A DNA stretch of 30,724 nt from Gnetum montanum. Its lineage: Eukaryota > Streptophyta > Gnetopsida > Gnetales > Gnetaceae. The stretch covers positions 34,953 to 65,676 of the forward strand of contig MNCI01002236.1 of NCBI GenBank assembly GCA_015680685.1, in the 5' to 3' direction. A model generated the notes under the pieces. It did not search any database. It saw only the letters and a list, made by a program, of their open reading frames with translations, and was not told the DNA's origin. The translations under genes were made by a program, and so were the position numbers. Positions 18,781 to 30,160 of this stretch are shown in pieces. Numbering within the stretch: position 1 is the stretch's first letter; every line of letters begins with the position of its first letter.

Positions 18781-20279
18781 TTGGCCATCTACAAAAGAGT
18801 AGTAAATGACTTTAAAGTCAAAGCTTTACTACCTGGAGCCCCAATCACTAAGCTAAGCCTTGTCATAAATTCATAACATCGAGGAGGTAGTTGAGGCTAG
18901 CAACGATCTAGCCTATGTGACATATAAAAATTAGCACACAAGGAGGGATAACAAGAAAACTAGACAAGAACATCTAACCATGGCTACAGTAATAAAAGAG
19001 TCAAAATAAAGGAAAAGGTAGGGATCACCGCCATGCAACACATTCCAAGACTCATTGCAACCATTCACTTCCCATGTCCCAAATCAACCAAGACCAAAAT
19101 TTGGATAGAAGAATAAGTTTAAGTACACAAGGTTTCCTATGAAGCCCTATAAGATTTTAGAATAGTTGCTTAAAGAAAACGATATACAATATAAGCAACT
19201 CTTTGAAGAAGATCATTACAGGCATAATCGTCTTTGTGAGATAGCTAGAGATCCAACATTAGCTATTAAAGACGATTTCAAGCTATCGAAGTACTTTAGA
19301 TTGGATAGGTATTACCATTACATCAAATGGCTCGTCATGACGTTGATTTTGTCCTAGCATTAAAGGATGATCTTTAGAAGATGATAGACCATGGAGAGTT
19401 GGTGTTGAATAAGCCCAACTCTCAAAGCATCAACAACTCTTATACTATGGCCTCATTTACAAAAACCAAATAGTCCAATTCTCCTAGGGAATAATTTGTC
19501 ATTAGAGTACCATCATAGCCCTAAAATGAAGAGCCTAGAGAGCCCTTCGTCATACGGGTACCACCACCTTCAGCCCCTAAAAAGTCTTTCATCATACATG
19601 TCCCATATTTAGTGGTATTAATTTTACAACCCAAACCATGAGTTACCTACCCTTCTATGGTTAAGGAACCATTTATTATCTGGGATCCTCCATCTTCAAC
19701 AAGCAAAACCATAACAACCTATCATCAAAGCTCACCTATAGTGGTCCACAACTCAAAGGTTAGCAAGAAACCATCACCCCAATGGTGAAAAAAACAACTT
19801 ATTGCCAAACCAACAACTAAGCTCATTGAAGGTGGCCAACAACAAAAGGATTCAAAATCAACTAACCCATCAAGGTCTACACTAAGACCAACTACATCCA
19901 TGGATAAGGGGCCTAAGGCACATGCATCAAAACCTAAGCGACGAACTCTAGGAAGAATGAAGGAAGTTAAAACCATTAAGGCTAAAAGGTTACACACCAA
20001 GGGAAAGAGCTTCCTTGCAACAATGGAGCAAGCCAAACTATCATTAAAATAAAAGAACACATCACCAAACTTGTACAACTTGGTTATGATCTTTCCTATT
20101 CATAGAGATGTCTAGCATAGGTGTTAACCTCTATTCATCTGGTCAGAGACATGTCTACTAATAGAGAGTCAATCCACTCTATCATTGAGAAAGCTTCACT
20201 TAGGGAAAATGGGCATAACCAATGCTCAACTTTTGTGATAGTGAGGTGAGAATTGACTCTCAAAATGGGGAAGTGCTAT

Positions 20280-20802
20280 CCATGTGGAGGATGGCAGGTA
20301 CAAGGTTCATTGTGTCCATGTGGATGATGGGACAACAACTAATGTGCTATCATTTTCCATTGTTGACAAACTAGGCTTAATCGAGAACATCCAAGAAACC
20401 ACAACCTTGACACTCAAGTCACTTAATGGATCATGAGTAGTGGTACAAGGTTCTATCTCCTTGGATTTCATATCTGGTGAGTAATTCCCTACATTTGCTA
20501 ACTTCCTAGAGCTTGAAGAGATATTTGCTTCAACAAAATCTTAGGAAGGCCATGGTTAGCTAAGATTCGTGTAGTCTCATCCCCTATACATCAAGATATT
20601 TACTTGTCCTATGAGGGAGGAAAAATTGTCATTCGTGGAAACAACATGTCGCTACCTTTGATTAACTATGTTAACATCAATCAAGATTTAGAGGTGGAGA
20701 TTCAAGAGGAATCTCCTAAAACTCAATTTGGGGCCAATACCAAGAGAAAAACCAATGACAATAATAATAATGAGGCTAAAATCACCAAACCTACAATATG
20801 AA
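20280..20802 (+). pseudogene. Element X retropepsin remnant
   Basis: Readable with frame changes: an N-terminal strand leading to HVDDGTTTNVLSFSIVDKLG (about 20315-20375), corresponding to the catalytic D-x-G-(A/S/T) and following helix. Then come SLNGS, SISLDFISGE and the C-terminal GRPWLAKIRVVSSPIHQDIY (20544-20603), with an aspartic-protease GRPWL motif. Then SYEGGKIVIRGN, the segment that usually ends gypsy protease and leads to the RT linker. RT is not found, so the remnant is truncated here. Confidence 0.7.
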
Positions 20803-20810
20803 GCAAGCAA

Positions 20811-21379
20811 CAAAAATATTTACCAATTGCCATATTAAATAAAAAGCATGATGAGTGTGGGATCATGCAAAGGAAGCCCTTTGATTTGTCAAGACTCAAG
20901 CAACAAATGCATCATAGATATATTATCCCTTCTATTTTTAATGTAAACTTGTTTACCTTTGTAGCCTTATATCATGTTTTATGATTTTTTTTATTCTCAT
21001 ACACACTTTCGACACTGTCCCATACTTTGCTAGTCATGTATGGACCTCAACCTGCTAAGGCCTAAAATTGGCAACATTATGGTCTACCAGGGTCTAAAAT
21101 TGGTAAATTAGTAACCTTTGTTCCTTTTATCTCTCCCATATTTACAATGTGATATACTACACCTTGTTTTATACCTTTATATTTCATTGTCAAACTATGC
21201 TTCGTAACTTTGCATTTTATGGTCATTTTAACTAGTAGCATTTACACCAAAAATTTAAAAACATAGAAGAATGTAAAACATGATAATTGATAAAAATTAT
21301 CATCTTTAACAACACAAACTGGTATACAAAGTTTTCACCATAGTTTAGATTAACTCTTACACTTTAGACATAGTTTAGA
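20811..21379. other. Non-coding gap between X and E3
   Basis: AT-rich, no frames of interest. ggcctaaaattgg and ggtctaaaattgg recur 30 bases apart near 21060-21110. No LTR end, PBS or target duplication could be placed, so how E3 lost its 5' LTR and most of gag is not visible. Confidence 0.5.
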
Positions 21380-22290
21380 ATGGTTAATAAAGCTTATATA
21401 GTGCAGCAACCAATCTCCCCACGTGACTCTACTGGTCACGTCACTCCTCAACCTCACTACCAAACCCACGAGTATTATGGGACTCCCTCTTCTAAAGGTG
21501 ATATTTCGCAAGCATATCATCCTTCTCATTCGACCGTATCTTTTCCACCAATAGCTCCACTACCACCTACTTCCGCGATGTAAGGTGAAATCCCTACCCA
21601 GCCGCAGCAACGTAACGCCACGAGGGCTATTAATTCTCAACCTACTATTGGTTCCAACAACCACATGAAGAAAAGACCTTTCTTTAGAACCAACAGTCCA
21701 ACCAAGCCCTTGCGATCACAAGCAGTTGATTCCTTAGATGCCTCAGTATCAATCAAAACTTCGGAGCCCCCTTCAACCCAATCACTGCACTCAACACATA
21801 CGGTCATGCTAACACATGTTGTTAACGATTGGATCAAAATTGGTCACCTTCCTAGGAAATTCTCTGATCCTGGGAGTTCTCTGATATACTTACAAATCAC
21901 TAGAAATGCACTGTGCAAGGATCTTTTGGATTTAGGTTCCGGTGTCAACTTGATTTCTCAAAAAATGTACAAAGCTTGGAACCTGCCTCCATTGAGAAAG
22001 AACAACATCTGTCTAGAGTTGGCTAACCAGTCCATCATTATCCCATTGGGATTGGTGGAAGACATTGTTACCACTGTTTATGGGTGGTCATACCCAACTG
22101 ATTTTCCTAGTGATTCAGGTAAACAACAGTAAGGGGGACTTCCCAATCATAATGGGAAGAGCATGGCTAAGCACCATCAACGCATGCTTAGGAATCCATG
22201 ATCTTTTCCTAGAAATATCAAAGAAAAATACATTCGAAAAGATCGAGAAGAAGAAAGTTCCATGCATCGCATACAGTGACAGGGTGTAAT
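21380..22290 (+). pseudogene. E3 gag-protease linker and retropepsin
   Basis: Linker rich in Pro, Ser, His and Tyr (21380-21660), then protease: HTVMLTHVVNDWIKIGHLPR, LLDLGSGVNLISQKMYKAWN with the catalytic Asp at 21929, and LELANQSIIIPLGLVEDIVT. After a frameshift near 22100 comes GDFPIIMGRAWLSTINACLG. DLG(A/S)xxN and P-I-I-x-G-R are the Athila/Tat retropepsin motifs. The most complete protease in the window, but split by the frameshift. Confidence 0.88.
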
Positions 22291-22560
22291 TGCATACAAA
22301 GGTCACGGTTTGTGCAAATTTTAGCATTGTCTGCATGCAATCAGTGTGCACAAGTGATTAACATACAAAGATGCCTGTATGTAGCAGCCACATGACAGGA
22401 AGACACCCAATGACTGACAATTGATCAAGAAAGTAGCTCACTCATATGCATGGAACCAACTGAGGGTTTGACTTGTGCTTACATCGATAGTATAGACGCA
22501 TTAGAGTAAGTCCATCGCCAACTTCTAAGTCTTAACCTTGAAAATATGAATTAGGGGAAG

Positions 22561-24096
22561 TTGGAAATCCCTAAGAAATTTAAGCAGGAGCCCCTCGAGC
22601 TGAAACCATTGCCCATTGGTATGAAATACACATTCCTTAAAAACAGAAAATTGGTAATTATCAATGCTAAGCTTGCTCCTCAACAGAAAGAAGAACTGCT
22701 AAAAGTAATAAATCGATGGTCGAAAGCCTTCCTTTGGTCATATCCCAAATTAATTGGAATAGATACTAGGATATGGCAATATAGGATTTACACTGACCCC
22801 TCCATGAAGCCTCGAAGACAACTGCAGAGGTGATTGAACCCTAAGCTAAAGCAAATAGTTAAGGAAGAAATCAAATAGCTTCTCAAGGTTGGATTCATAT
22901 ACCCTATTACTGATAGCGAATGGATTATCCCCTTAGTTATTGTGCCTAAAAAGGGAGGCAAATGAAGGGTGTGCATAGATTTCAAGTTACTAAATATGGC
23001 AACATTCAAATATCACTTTCCATTGCCATTTGTTGACCAAGTCTTAGACACCATCGCAGGGCATTGCTATTACAGATTTCTAGATGGATATAGCGAATAT
23101 AACCAAATATACATAGCCCCAGAAAACTAAGCCAAGACTACGTTCACCAATCCTTGGGGAACGTTCACATACAAACAGATGTCGTTTGGCTTATGCAATG
23201 CCCCTGCAACATTTCAACGACTAGTTCTAAGCATATTCCAATAGTTGATAGGGAATGGCATGGAGGTCTTTATGGATAACTTCTCCACTTATGGAGCAAA
23301 CTTTGATCAAGCCTTGGATTGGTTGGAGCAAGTGTTAAAAAGATGTGTAGAAACTAATTTGAGGCTCAACTAGCAGAAAAGCCATTTGATGGTCCAAGAA
23401 GGCGTAGTACTAGAGTACAAAATCTCACACAAGGGGATAGAGGTAGACCTTGAGAAAATCAAAATTATCTAAGGAATTATCTGTCAACTGGAAACTTTCA
23501 AAGATATTCGATCATTTCTTGGACATACTGGCTACTATAGGAGATTTATTGAGAACTTTTCAAAGGTTACCAAACCATTAGTGGAATTAATGAAAAAAGA
23601 TGTACTTTTCGAGTGGACCAGGGAATGTGAATTAGCTTTCCAAACTCTGAAACAGAAGCTAGTAGAAACACCCATTCTACAAGCTCTTGATTGGTCCAAA
23701 CCATTCCATATCATGAATGACGTGTCCAACTATGCTTTAGGAGCTATACTTACATAGTTAGATGACCAAAAGTGTCCTTATTACATCCATTGTGCAAGTA
23801 GAAGTATCGCTAGTGCACAACTTAACTACACTACCATAGAGAAAGAATTAATGGCTGAAGTGTTTGCACTAGAAAAGTTTAGACACTATGTATTGGGATA
23901 TAAATTATATATACATAAAAGTCATAGTCCAATTTGGTTCATCATGAATAGGCCAATGGTAAGCCCTTGTATCATACGATGGCTTGTAATCCTATAAGAG
24001 TTCGATCTTACAATGATCGATTGTAAAGGCACCGAGAACGTAGTTGTTGATCATTTATCTCGGTTGCAACGAGACAATAAAGAGGATGAGTATTAA
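22561..24096 (+). pseudogene. E3 reverse transcriptase and RNase H
   Basis: One frame carries the whole region despite about ten stops. RT: LVIVPKKGGK.RVCIDFKLL, HFPLPFVDQVLDTIAGHCYY, FLDGYSEYNQIYIAPEN, TFTNPWGTFTYKQMSFGLCN APATF split over adjoining codons, and the active-site strand EVFMDNF at about 23263, where the usual Y/FMDD has its last Asp replaced by Asn. RNase H: HIMNDVSNYALGAIL (first Asp), TTIEKELMAEVFAL (Glu) and DCKGTENVVVDHLSRL (Asp). It would copy the element RNA and remove the RNA strand. Stops at Gln, Arg and Trp positions plus D-to-N inactivate it. This is the block missing from E1 and E2. Confidence 0.93.
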
Positions 24097-25470
24097 ATTT
24101 CTGATTATTTTCCTAATGAATTCCTCTTTGCTGGTGTAGTGAATAATCAATCACCCACGGAGACAAGTTAGTACAGTAGCATTCTTACCTATCTCCTCAC
24201 CCAACAAACACCACAAGAGTTAAACCTTAAGAAGAAACACTAGTTTCTTCACTGAGCCAAGTACTTTATGGAAATCAATGAACAACTTTATAAAGTGTGT
24301 CCCGATGGCTTTGTTCGATGGTGTGTTCTTGATATAGATCAACTGTGAGTTCTTCAAGATTCTCATGAGGGTCCTTGTGGGGGTCATTACGCTGGGAGAC
24401 AAATGACCATCAAGATCCTATTTGCAGGATATTATTAGCCTACATTATTTTGGGAGACCCATCGTTTCGTTCAATCTTGTGTGCACTATCGACGTGATGG
24501 GGGAATGACTACTAGAATGGAGGATTCACAATAATGGATTCAATTGTTAAAACTCTTCGACATTTGGGGGATTGACTTTATGGGGCCAATTACACCAATG
24601 TTCAATAGAAAAGCTTATATTATTGTTTCCACTGATTACCTAACAAAATGGGTTGAAGTAGTTGCTGTTAAAGATTATACGTCATCTACAGCTGCACAAT
24701 TTGTTCAAAAAAAATCATAAACAGGTTTGGTGTGCCATGTGCACTTATTTTAGATAATGGTACACACTTCATAGGTGCAACTTTTCAAAAATTAATGCAA
24801 TGCTTAGGGGTTGAGCATAAATTGACTACACCATACCACCCCTAAGTGAATGGTCAAGCAGAAGTCACCAACAGGGAGATTATGAAGATATTGACAAAAA
24901 CCATTAGCAAGTTTAGGCGAGACTGGAGCACTAAACTGAATGATGCTCTTTGGGCATACCACTTCATATGAAAACTCCCTACAGGCTACTCTCCCTATGA
25001 GTTAGTGTACGGTAAATTACCAACGCTTCTCATTCAAATTGAGCTTCATATACTATTCACGACATGTGACCTCAACCTTGACCTTGATCTAGCACAGAAA
25101 CAACAGTTAGTAACCCTTAACTTGGTAGATGAAAATCGATTAGCTGCCCTATCATCTAATGAGTTGCATAAGGCATTCAATTAACAACGTCATGACTTAA
25201 GGATTAGGAAAGTTAAATATGAACTGAGAGATAAGGTTCTCTACTGGAATCCCACACATGCCACAACGTACTAAATTTCAAACACTGTGGGAAAGACCTT
25301 ATATTATTTACGCAACTTTTTCTTCAGGGGCCATGACAATATACAAAGCTAAGAGCCCGGATAAGAAACTTTTGGTCAACATGAAACAAACCAAACCTTT
25401 TCATGAGCTTAGGACAACCAGTACACATGTTGCCTTTGTTAGTGGACAACTTTGCTCATTATTTCGGATC
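24097..25470 (+). pseudogene. E3 integrase
   Basis: Zinc-binding region: HEGPCGGHYAGRQM..., then CVHY where the second Cys of CxxC is lost (about 24365-24495). Core: GIDFMGPI (Asp at 24574), LDNGTHF (Asp at 24753) and [10 protein letters not shown] (Glu at 24861); the last two are 36 codons apart, the canonical DD35E spacing. A frameshift in an A-run near 24712 separates the first Asp from the others. C-terminal: a GPY/F-like module, WERPYIIYATFSSGAM (about 25286), after another frameshift near 25255. It would insert the cDNA into the chromosome. Further stops replace Gln, Trp and Arg codons. E1/E2 retain homology only from about 25455 on. Confidence 0.92.
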
Positions 25471-27205
25471 TCCTCCTTCCAACTCAGTCATGGGGGAGAT
25501 GGCTACCTATGCTAACCATTCTAGGTCCACAGTTGTTTTTGAATTTTTGTTTTACACATTCTTTCAACTTTTCTTATTTTTTTTACACCATTGTTCATGT
25601 TTTTACTGTTTCTTTGTTTTTTTGATTTACTTTTATTCATCATCTAATAAGTGCTCATGATGATGGATTGAATTATATCATATTGATTGCTAATGTTTGA
25701 TTTTTACCTTTGAATTATGATGCTGATATTAAGGTATGGTTCTTTTGGTAAAATCGGCAATGAGTCCACACTGTCCACTCATCCATACAACTCTATGGTC
25801 TCCTTTGGCATGGAACTGTACAGTCCCCTTTTTCTAAGTAAATTTGTTAATGAATTGGTGGCTAGGTACTTTTTAAACCAAAGANAAAATAAAAAATAAA
25901 AATGTGAGAATTCAAAGCACACCCCTTAGACATAATAAAACAATATGGGCTACAAGCATTGGTTATGGAATTGGAAAGACATGTTACCCATGCTTGAAGG
26001 TTTCCTCTAACTAAGGCCCTTTCTTGCTTCTTGCTTCTTCATCTCGCTCTCCTTGGAATGGTGGTGATTTTTTGTGGAAGCATTTTTGTTTCTTTAGGTG
26101 GATGGATTTGTCAAGTGTATTGATGCGAGGTCACTGGATATGGTTTGTTTGAGTCTGGATTTGGGATGAGTTCTACTCAATCACATTAACTATAAAGTAC
26201 ACAAGGGGCTTTACACGACCTTGTTCTTGGGATTCCATTCCATTTTCTCCTCTCCATCTTTCTTCCCATTTTCCACCTCATTGCCAGTTTTATCATTAGT
26301 CCATTTTGGGTTGATGCATTATTTTTCTTTGGTGAATTCTTATGGGTAAGTTTTTAACTCTTGCTTCTAAATGACATTCCTAGAGCCTATGGACTCTTTA
26401 GTTTGTGGGTTTGTTAGGGCATAAAAGGCATGAGCCTACTTTGGGGAGGACCCACTAGCATTCTTTTTTGGTGCAATTGTTAAGTTTTTTTCCTTAAACA
26501 TTTCCTATAATCAATCATCTCTTGTTTCATCTGCATCCATGACATCCATTTTATTGGCGTTGTTGTTGTTATTTTTTTCCATCTTTCTTATTCCTCATAT
26601 TTTTCCACCTTATAGCTATCAGAGGTTCGCTCTTAGTCGTGGGGGCCCTGGCACAAATTTTTCAATGTTCTCCATTTTACTATTTACCTAACCCCTACAC
26701 CTTGGGTAGTCACCAGTGATAAATTTCCGAACCAATTTCTGCCATAACCACAACTTAGCCAGTGTGCTTCATATCGAGGTAGGGTATCAACTGCATTGTG
26801 GATTATCTATCCTTGCTCATTTGTGATTGTGTTGTGTGTGCAGATGGCGATCATACAAACAATGGACTGAGCTTGGAGGAAGTACTTAGGATGGACCAGA
26901 ACTGGAGCATTTATGAAAAGAGCAAGTTTGATGGCATGGCTATGGATAAACAATGGAAGACACAATCTTAGCATTGGCGGCAACAGACTTCATTTTCTTT
27001 TTCTCTCTTTCTCTACAAGCTGCCAAATAAAGGCTTGGATGTCATTTATGTACGAGTGTTCACCACAATGTTGTAATATGCTTATTGATTTGTCATTGGG
27101 CACGTTGAGTCTGTCATCCCATTCCATCATCAGTTGTCAATTAGTCAATAATCCCATACGTTTCCAATATTTTGTAAATAACTCGAGGACGAATTTTCAT
27201 TCATT
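25471..27205 (+). other. E3 3' non-coding region
   Basis: Begins with tcagtcatgggggagatggc, shared with E1 (2395-2420 reversed) and E2, and stays collinear with their 3' regions. It has the T-rich remnant of the tandem repeat (about 25530-25640), the ambiguous base at 25885, the splice-acceptor-like site and ATG at 26844, and the CTCGAGGACGA box at 27183. No long frame. Confidence 0.75.
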
Positions 27206-27215
27206 CGTGGGGATA
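27206..27215 (+). other. E3 polypurine tract
   Basis: CGTGGGGATA directly precedes TGATGAG, the LTR start, and follows ACTCGAGGACGAATTTTCAT. Confidence 0.8.
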
Positions 27216-27226
27216 TGATGAGAGCA

Positions 27227-27383
27227 GTTACTCTAGCTATTTATTTTAATTATTAGAGTAGTTACTCTAGCGGTTTATTCTAATTATTAGAGCAATTACT
27301 CTAGCGGTTTATTTTAATTATTAGAGCAGTTACTTTAGCGGTTTATTTTAATTATTAGAGTGGTTACTCTAATTATTAGAGTA
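27227..27383 (+). repeat. 34-bp tandem array in E3 U3
   Basis: Units begin gttactctagcggtttattt and end taattattagagca. Four full units at 27227, 27261, 27295 and 27329, then a 21-base truncated unit ending at 27383. They lie within U3, just upstream of the TATA-like motif. Confidence 0.92.
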
Positions 27384-28003
27384 GTTGCTCCCAAGCTTGT
27401 AAATACAGTGCCCATGCGCACAATTAAAAGAAGTCTTTTCACAATCAAGTAGCAAAACTCTTGTAGTCTGTTTGAAAGTTAGAGTATTTTCCAAGTGCCC
27501 GCAGCAGGAGGTCTAAGTGTGGATGGATCTTTATTCAAGCATTGTGTACCTGAGCACACCTTGTGTACGGCAATAAAGACAAGCTCTTCGATTCATCCTT
27601 GCAACACTTAAGATTTTTTTTCTTACGCATTTTTTTATTTTATTTTCTTATGAATTTATTTTATTTTATTTTATGCACTTTACATTTCTATTATTAGCGC
27701 AGCAATTCATTTTGATCAATTAAGCAAATCGTTAAATTACACTTAGTACGATCACTTTGAGTATGCGTGTAACACTTGGTATCCTAGTAACTATTAGCGT
27801 TTGGTAATCCCAGCAGTGTTACATTGGTTTAAGATATGTACGACAACTGAGAATGGATGCTGGTGTTAAGAATAGTTAGAACTTAGTTAATGAGTAGTTA
27901 AGATAAATTATTCACTTAGTTATCTCTCTCCTCCCTTATTAACAGTAGGACATAAAAACATAAAAGCTATAAAAATCATATGCCTCAAGCTTACTTAACC
28001 ATA

Positions 28004-28768
28004 TGATGAGTGGCGAGGTAACTTTACACTTAACCATACGAATACGAGCGTTACACACACGATTCGATCGAACTCCGCAAACTAAGTGCCTACATGCTTT
28101 ATGGAACACCTAAGGTTAATCATTCATTGTCTTCCCAGACTTGTATTTTTCATGGTTGTATGGTTAAGTAAGTTTGAGGTATGTGATTTTTATATCTTTT
28201 ATGTTTTATCGTCTATGCTAATGAGGGAAAGGGTGAAGAGACTAAGTAACTAACTTTAAATAACTAAGTTCTAATGCCTAGCATCATTATCCGTCCCACT
28301 TGCCATTCACACCTTGAACCAATGCAACCTTCTGGGATTATCAAACGCTATTCGTTACTGGGATAACCAAGCGTAATGCACGTGCTCGAAGCGGTTGTAC
28401 TGAATGCACTTAACTATGAGAGTTGAGGGTTGAGAGAGATTAAGTCTTTAAAAAAGCATTTAAACAATTAAAAATAATTAAAGTCTTATTTAGCTTAGTC
28501 CATGCACTGTAAGGTTTATCCAAAAGTTCGTCTTTATTTCCGTACACAAACTTGTGCTTAGGTATAATATTTACTCGAATAAAGATCTGTTCACTTTGGG
28601 ACTCCTACTGTGGGCACATGGAAATTATTCTATCTTTGGAGAGGTAAAATTGTCAGAGTTTCGCTAAGGGTCTAGATCTAGCTGGAGAAATAAGGGAGAG
28701 CGGCCTCTTATTTATAGAATTGGCAGCGCGCTGCGATATCGCGGCAGATGCGATATCGTGTCCCATCA
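28004..28768 (-). repeat. Solo LTR (E1/E2 type) nested in the E3 LTR
   Basis: 765 bp beginning TGATGAGTGGCG and ending GTCCCATCA on the plus strand, of the GATATC-palindrome type, with TATAAATA reversed near 28710. Flanks are CCATA (27999-28003) and CTATA (28769-28773), a 5-bp target duplication with one change. Removing it joins the E3 LTR collinearly with its relatives (ttaaccata / caatcgtgac). No internal sequence follows, so it arose by LTR-LTR recombination. Confidence 0.9.
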
Positions 28769-28932
28769 CTATACAATCGTGACATACAGGTAAGCTTGGG
28801 AAGACAACGATCAACCAACCCATCTTTGTTCCACAAGGGCGCATAAGCACTTAGTTCTTGGAATTCGACTGAATCGTGCATGAAACGCTCATATTCGTAT
28901 GGTTAAGTGTAGGGGTACCTCGTCGTTCATCA

Positions 28933-29016
28933 CTTCCCAAATATTTTGTAAAAAAAAAAAACTTGTTCCTCCTTTTATCTACTTGAGGAGAAGTTTTCAT
29001 TTTGTCGTGGGGGGTA
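28933..29016 (+). other. Internal 3' tail and PPT of a further relative (E4)
   Basis: 84 bases homologous to those before the E3 PPT: ccaaatattttgtaaa, an A-run, cttgaggagaagttttcat, then PPT cgtggggggta (29006-29016) abutting TGATGAG. Confidence 0.8.
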
Positions 29017-29902
29017 TGATGAGTTGCATTTTCTAGGATGCGTTGATGTGGCCTTGTCAATGTGACCCCATTGACGTGACTATGTTGATGTAGGATTTGA
29101 TGCATTGACATGGCCTCATCAACGCAATGTCTATTTTTGCCTATAAATACACTCACTCACCGTTTTTATGGCATCTTTTGTCATAGTTGTAACAGAGCTT
29201 TTATAACTTTGTCATTTGAAAACTAAAATATTTTTCTAAGTGCCTATAGTAGGAGTTAAAGAGTGTACAAATCTTTATTTGAGCATTATTGTACCTGAGC
29301 ACGGTAGTGTGTGCAACAATTAAGATGAGCTTTTTAATAAACCTTTCACCACTTTCAAATAGATTAATTATTTATTCATGCATTCAATGTTTTATGTAAT
29401 TTTCTTTAATTCTTTAAGTAATTATATAATAAATTAAGCTAGAATAAATAGTGAGTATTTAAGCACATAAGTACGACCACTTCGAGCATACACTTGGTGC
29501 TTGGTAATCCTAGTAATGCTTAATGTTTGGTAACCCAGTAGCATTAAACATGTTCAAGATGTGTATAGCAAGTGGGAATAGATGCTTATGTTAGGATTAG
29601 TTAGGTGTAGCTAGTTAGATTAAACTAGCAATTTAATTATTTTATTTTAGTCATTATTTTTTATCCTTAGGTGACTTAAAACACAAAACATAAAAATAAT
29701 AAAAATCATGTGCCTTAGTTGCACTTAACCATACCTTTGCATTTCACAAGTGTAAGTGGAAAGACAACAATTGCAACGGTTAATTTCACTTTCTAGAGAT
29801 CAGTGTACTTAGAAGGCTATAAATTCATGAAATTTGATCAGATTGCCCATGAATGCTTAGTGATTCGTATGGTTGGCTATGGGGTTTACTCGTTGCTCAT
29901 CA
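29017..29902 (+). repeat. E4 3' LTR
   Basis: 886 bp from TGATGAGTTGCATT to CGTTGCTCATCA. R-U5 matches the other LTRs (ttttctaagtgcctatagtaggag, gtacctgagcac, ttggtaatccta, aaaaatcatgtgcctta). U3 is a third kind, with degenerate TTGA(T/C)GTGGCC-like repeats (29040-29130) before CCTATAAATAC at about 29141. Confidence 0.88.
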
Positions 29903-30160
29903 CCAAGCAAAAGAACATTACCAAAAAACATGAACAAAAATATTTGTAGCTCCACAAAGAGGGTAAATAGGACTATGAACCCCAAAATTTGGAATATTCA
30001 CCTATTTAATAGTCAATGAATGAATATGTGCAAATAACTGTGGGTTTCACAAAGGCAACCTAAGCTAACCTTTTTTCTATCGTCTTTATTGCATAATGAT
30101 ATAACACATTACTATGTAGCAACATTTTTCAATACTTGTGAATTTTTTTCATTTTGCAAC
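29903..30160. other. Unassigned 258-bp spacer
   Basis: AT-rich sequence between two LTRs; no frame, repeat or PPT. The sequence before the next LTR (ttttgcaac) is not purine-rich, so that LTR is a 5' LTR or a solo LTR. Confidence 0.5.

Larger units (their letters stand above)
17401..20810 (+). mobile_element. Element X: gag-protease remnant of another gypsy lineage
   Basis: Plus-strand coding remnant, different in sequence from E1-E3. It has a retrotrans_gag domain (about 18390-18700), a Pro/Lys-rich linker with repeated FVIRVPPP/FIIHVP-like motifs (about 19550-19700), and a retropepsin (about 20300-20800). No RT follows; at about 21380 sequence homologous to E3 starts. No LTRs, PBS or PPT were identified. 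The left limit is set by the first plausible coding traces and is approximate. Confidence 0.65.
21380..28932 (+). mobile_element. E3: 5'-truncated autonomous relative of E1/E2
   Basis: Plus-strand order: gag-protease linker, protease, RT, RNase H, integrase, 3' non-coding region with the same blocks as E1/E2, PPT and 3' LTR (27216-28932, interrupted by a solo LTR). The 5' LTR, PBS and capsid part of gag are absent. Its protease, linker and 3' region align directly with E1 and E2, which makes it the autonomous type of this family. Many stops and some frameshifts: inactive. Confidence 0.88.
27216..28932 (+). repeat. E3 3' LTR, split by a solo LTR
   Basis: The LTR is 27216-28003 plus 28774-28932. 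It begins TGATGAGAGCAG and ends CGTTCATCA. R-U5 matches E1/E2 LTRs (gtgcccgcagcaggag, gtacctgagcac, tgtgtacggcaataaagac, atttttatgg-like tract, gctcatattcgtatggttaa). U3 is different: a 34-bp tandem array and no GATATC palindromes. A weak TATA (tgtaaatac) lies near 27399. Confidence 0.88.

Noticed and set aside
19725-20078. 117-residue minus-strand frame
   Set aside because: Antisense of the Pro/Lys-rich linker of element X; no domain and opposite to the supported gag-pro direction.
28851-29156. 101-residue minus-strand frame
   Set aside because: It crosses the end of one LTR, an internal tail and the start of another LTR, so it is a chance frame.
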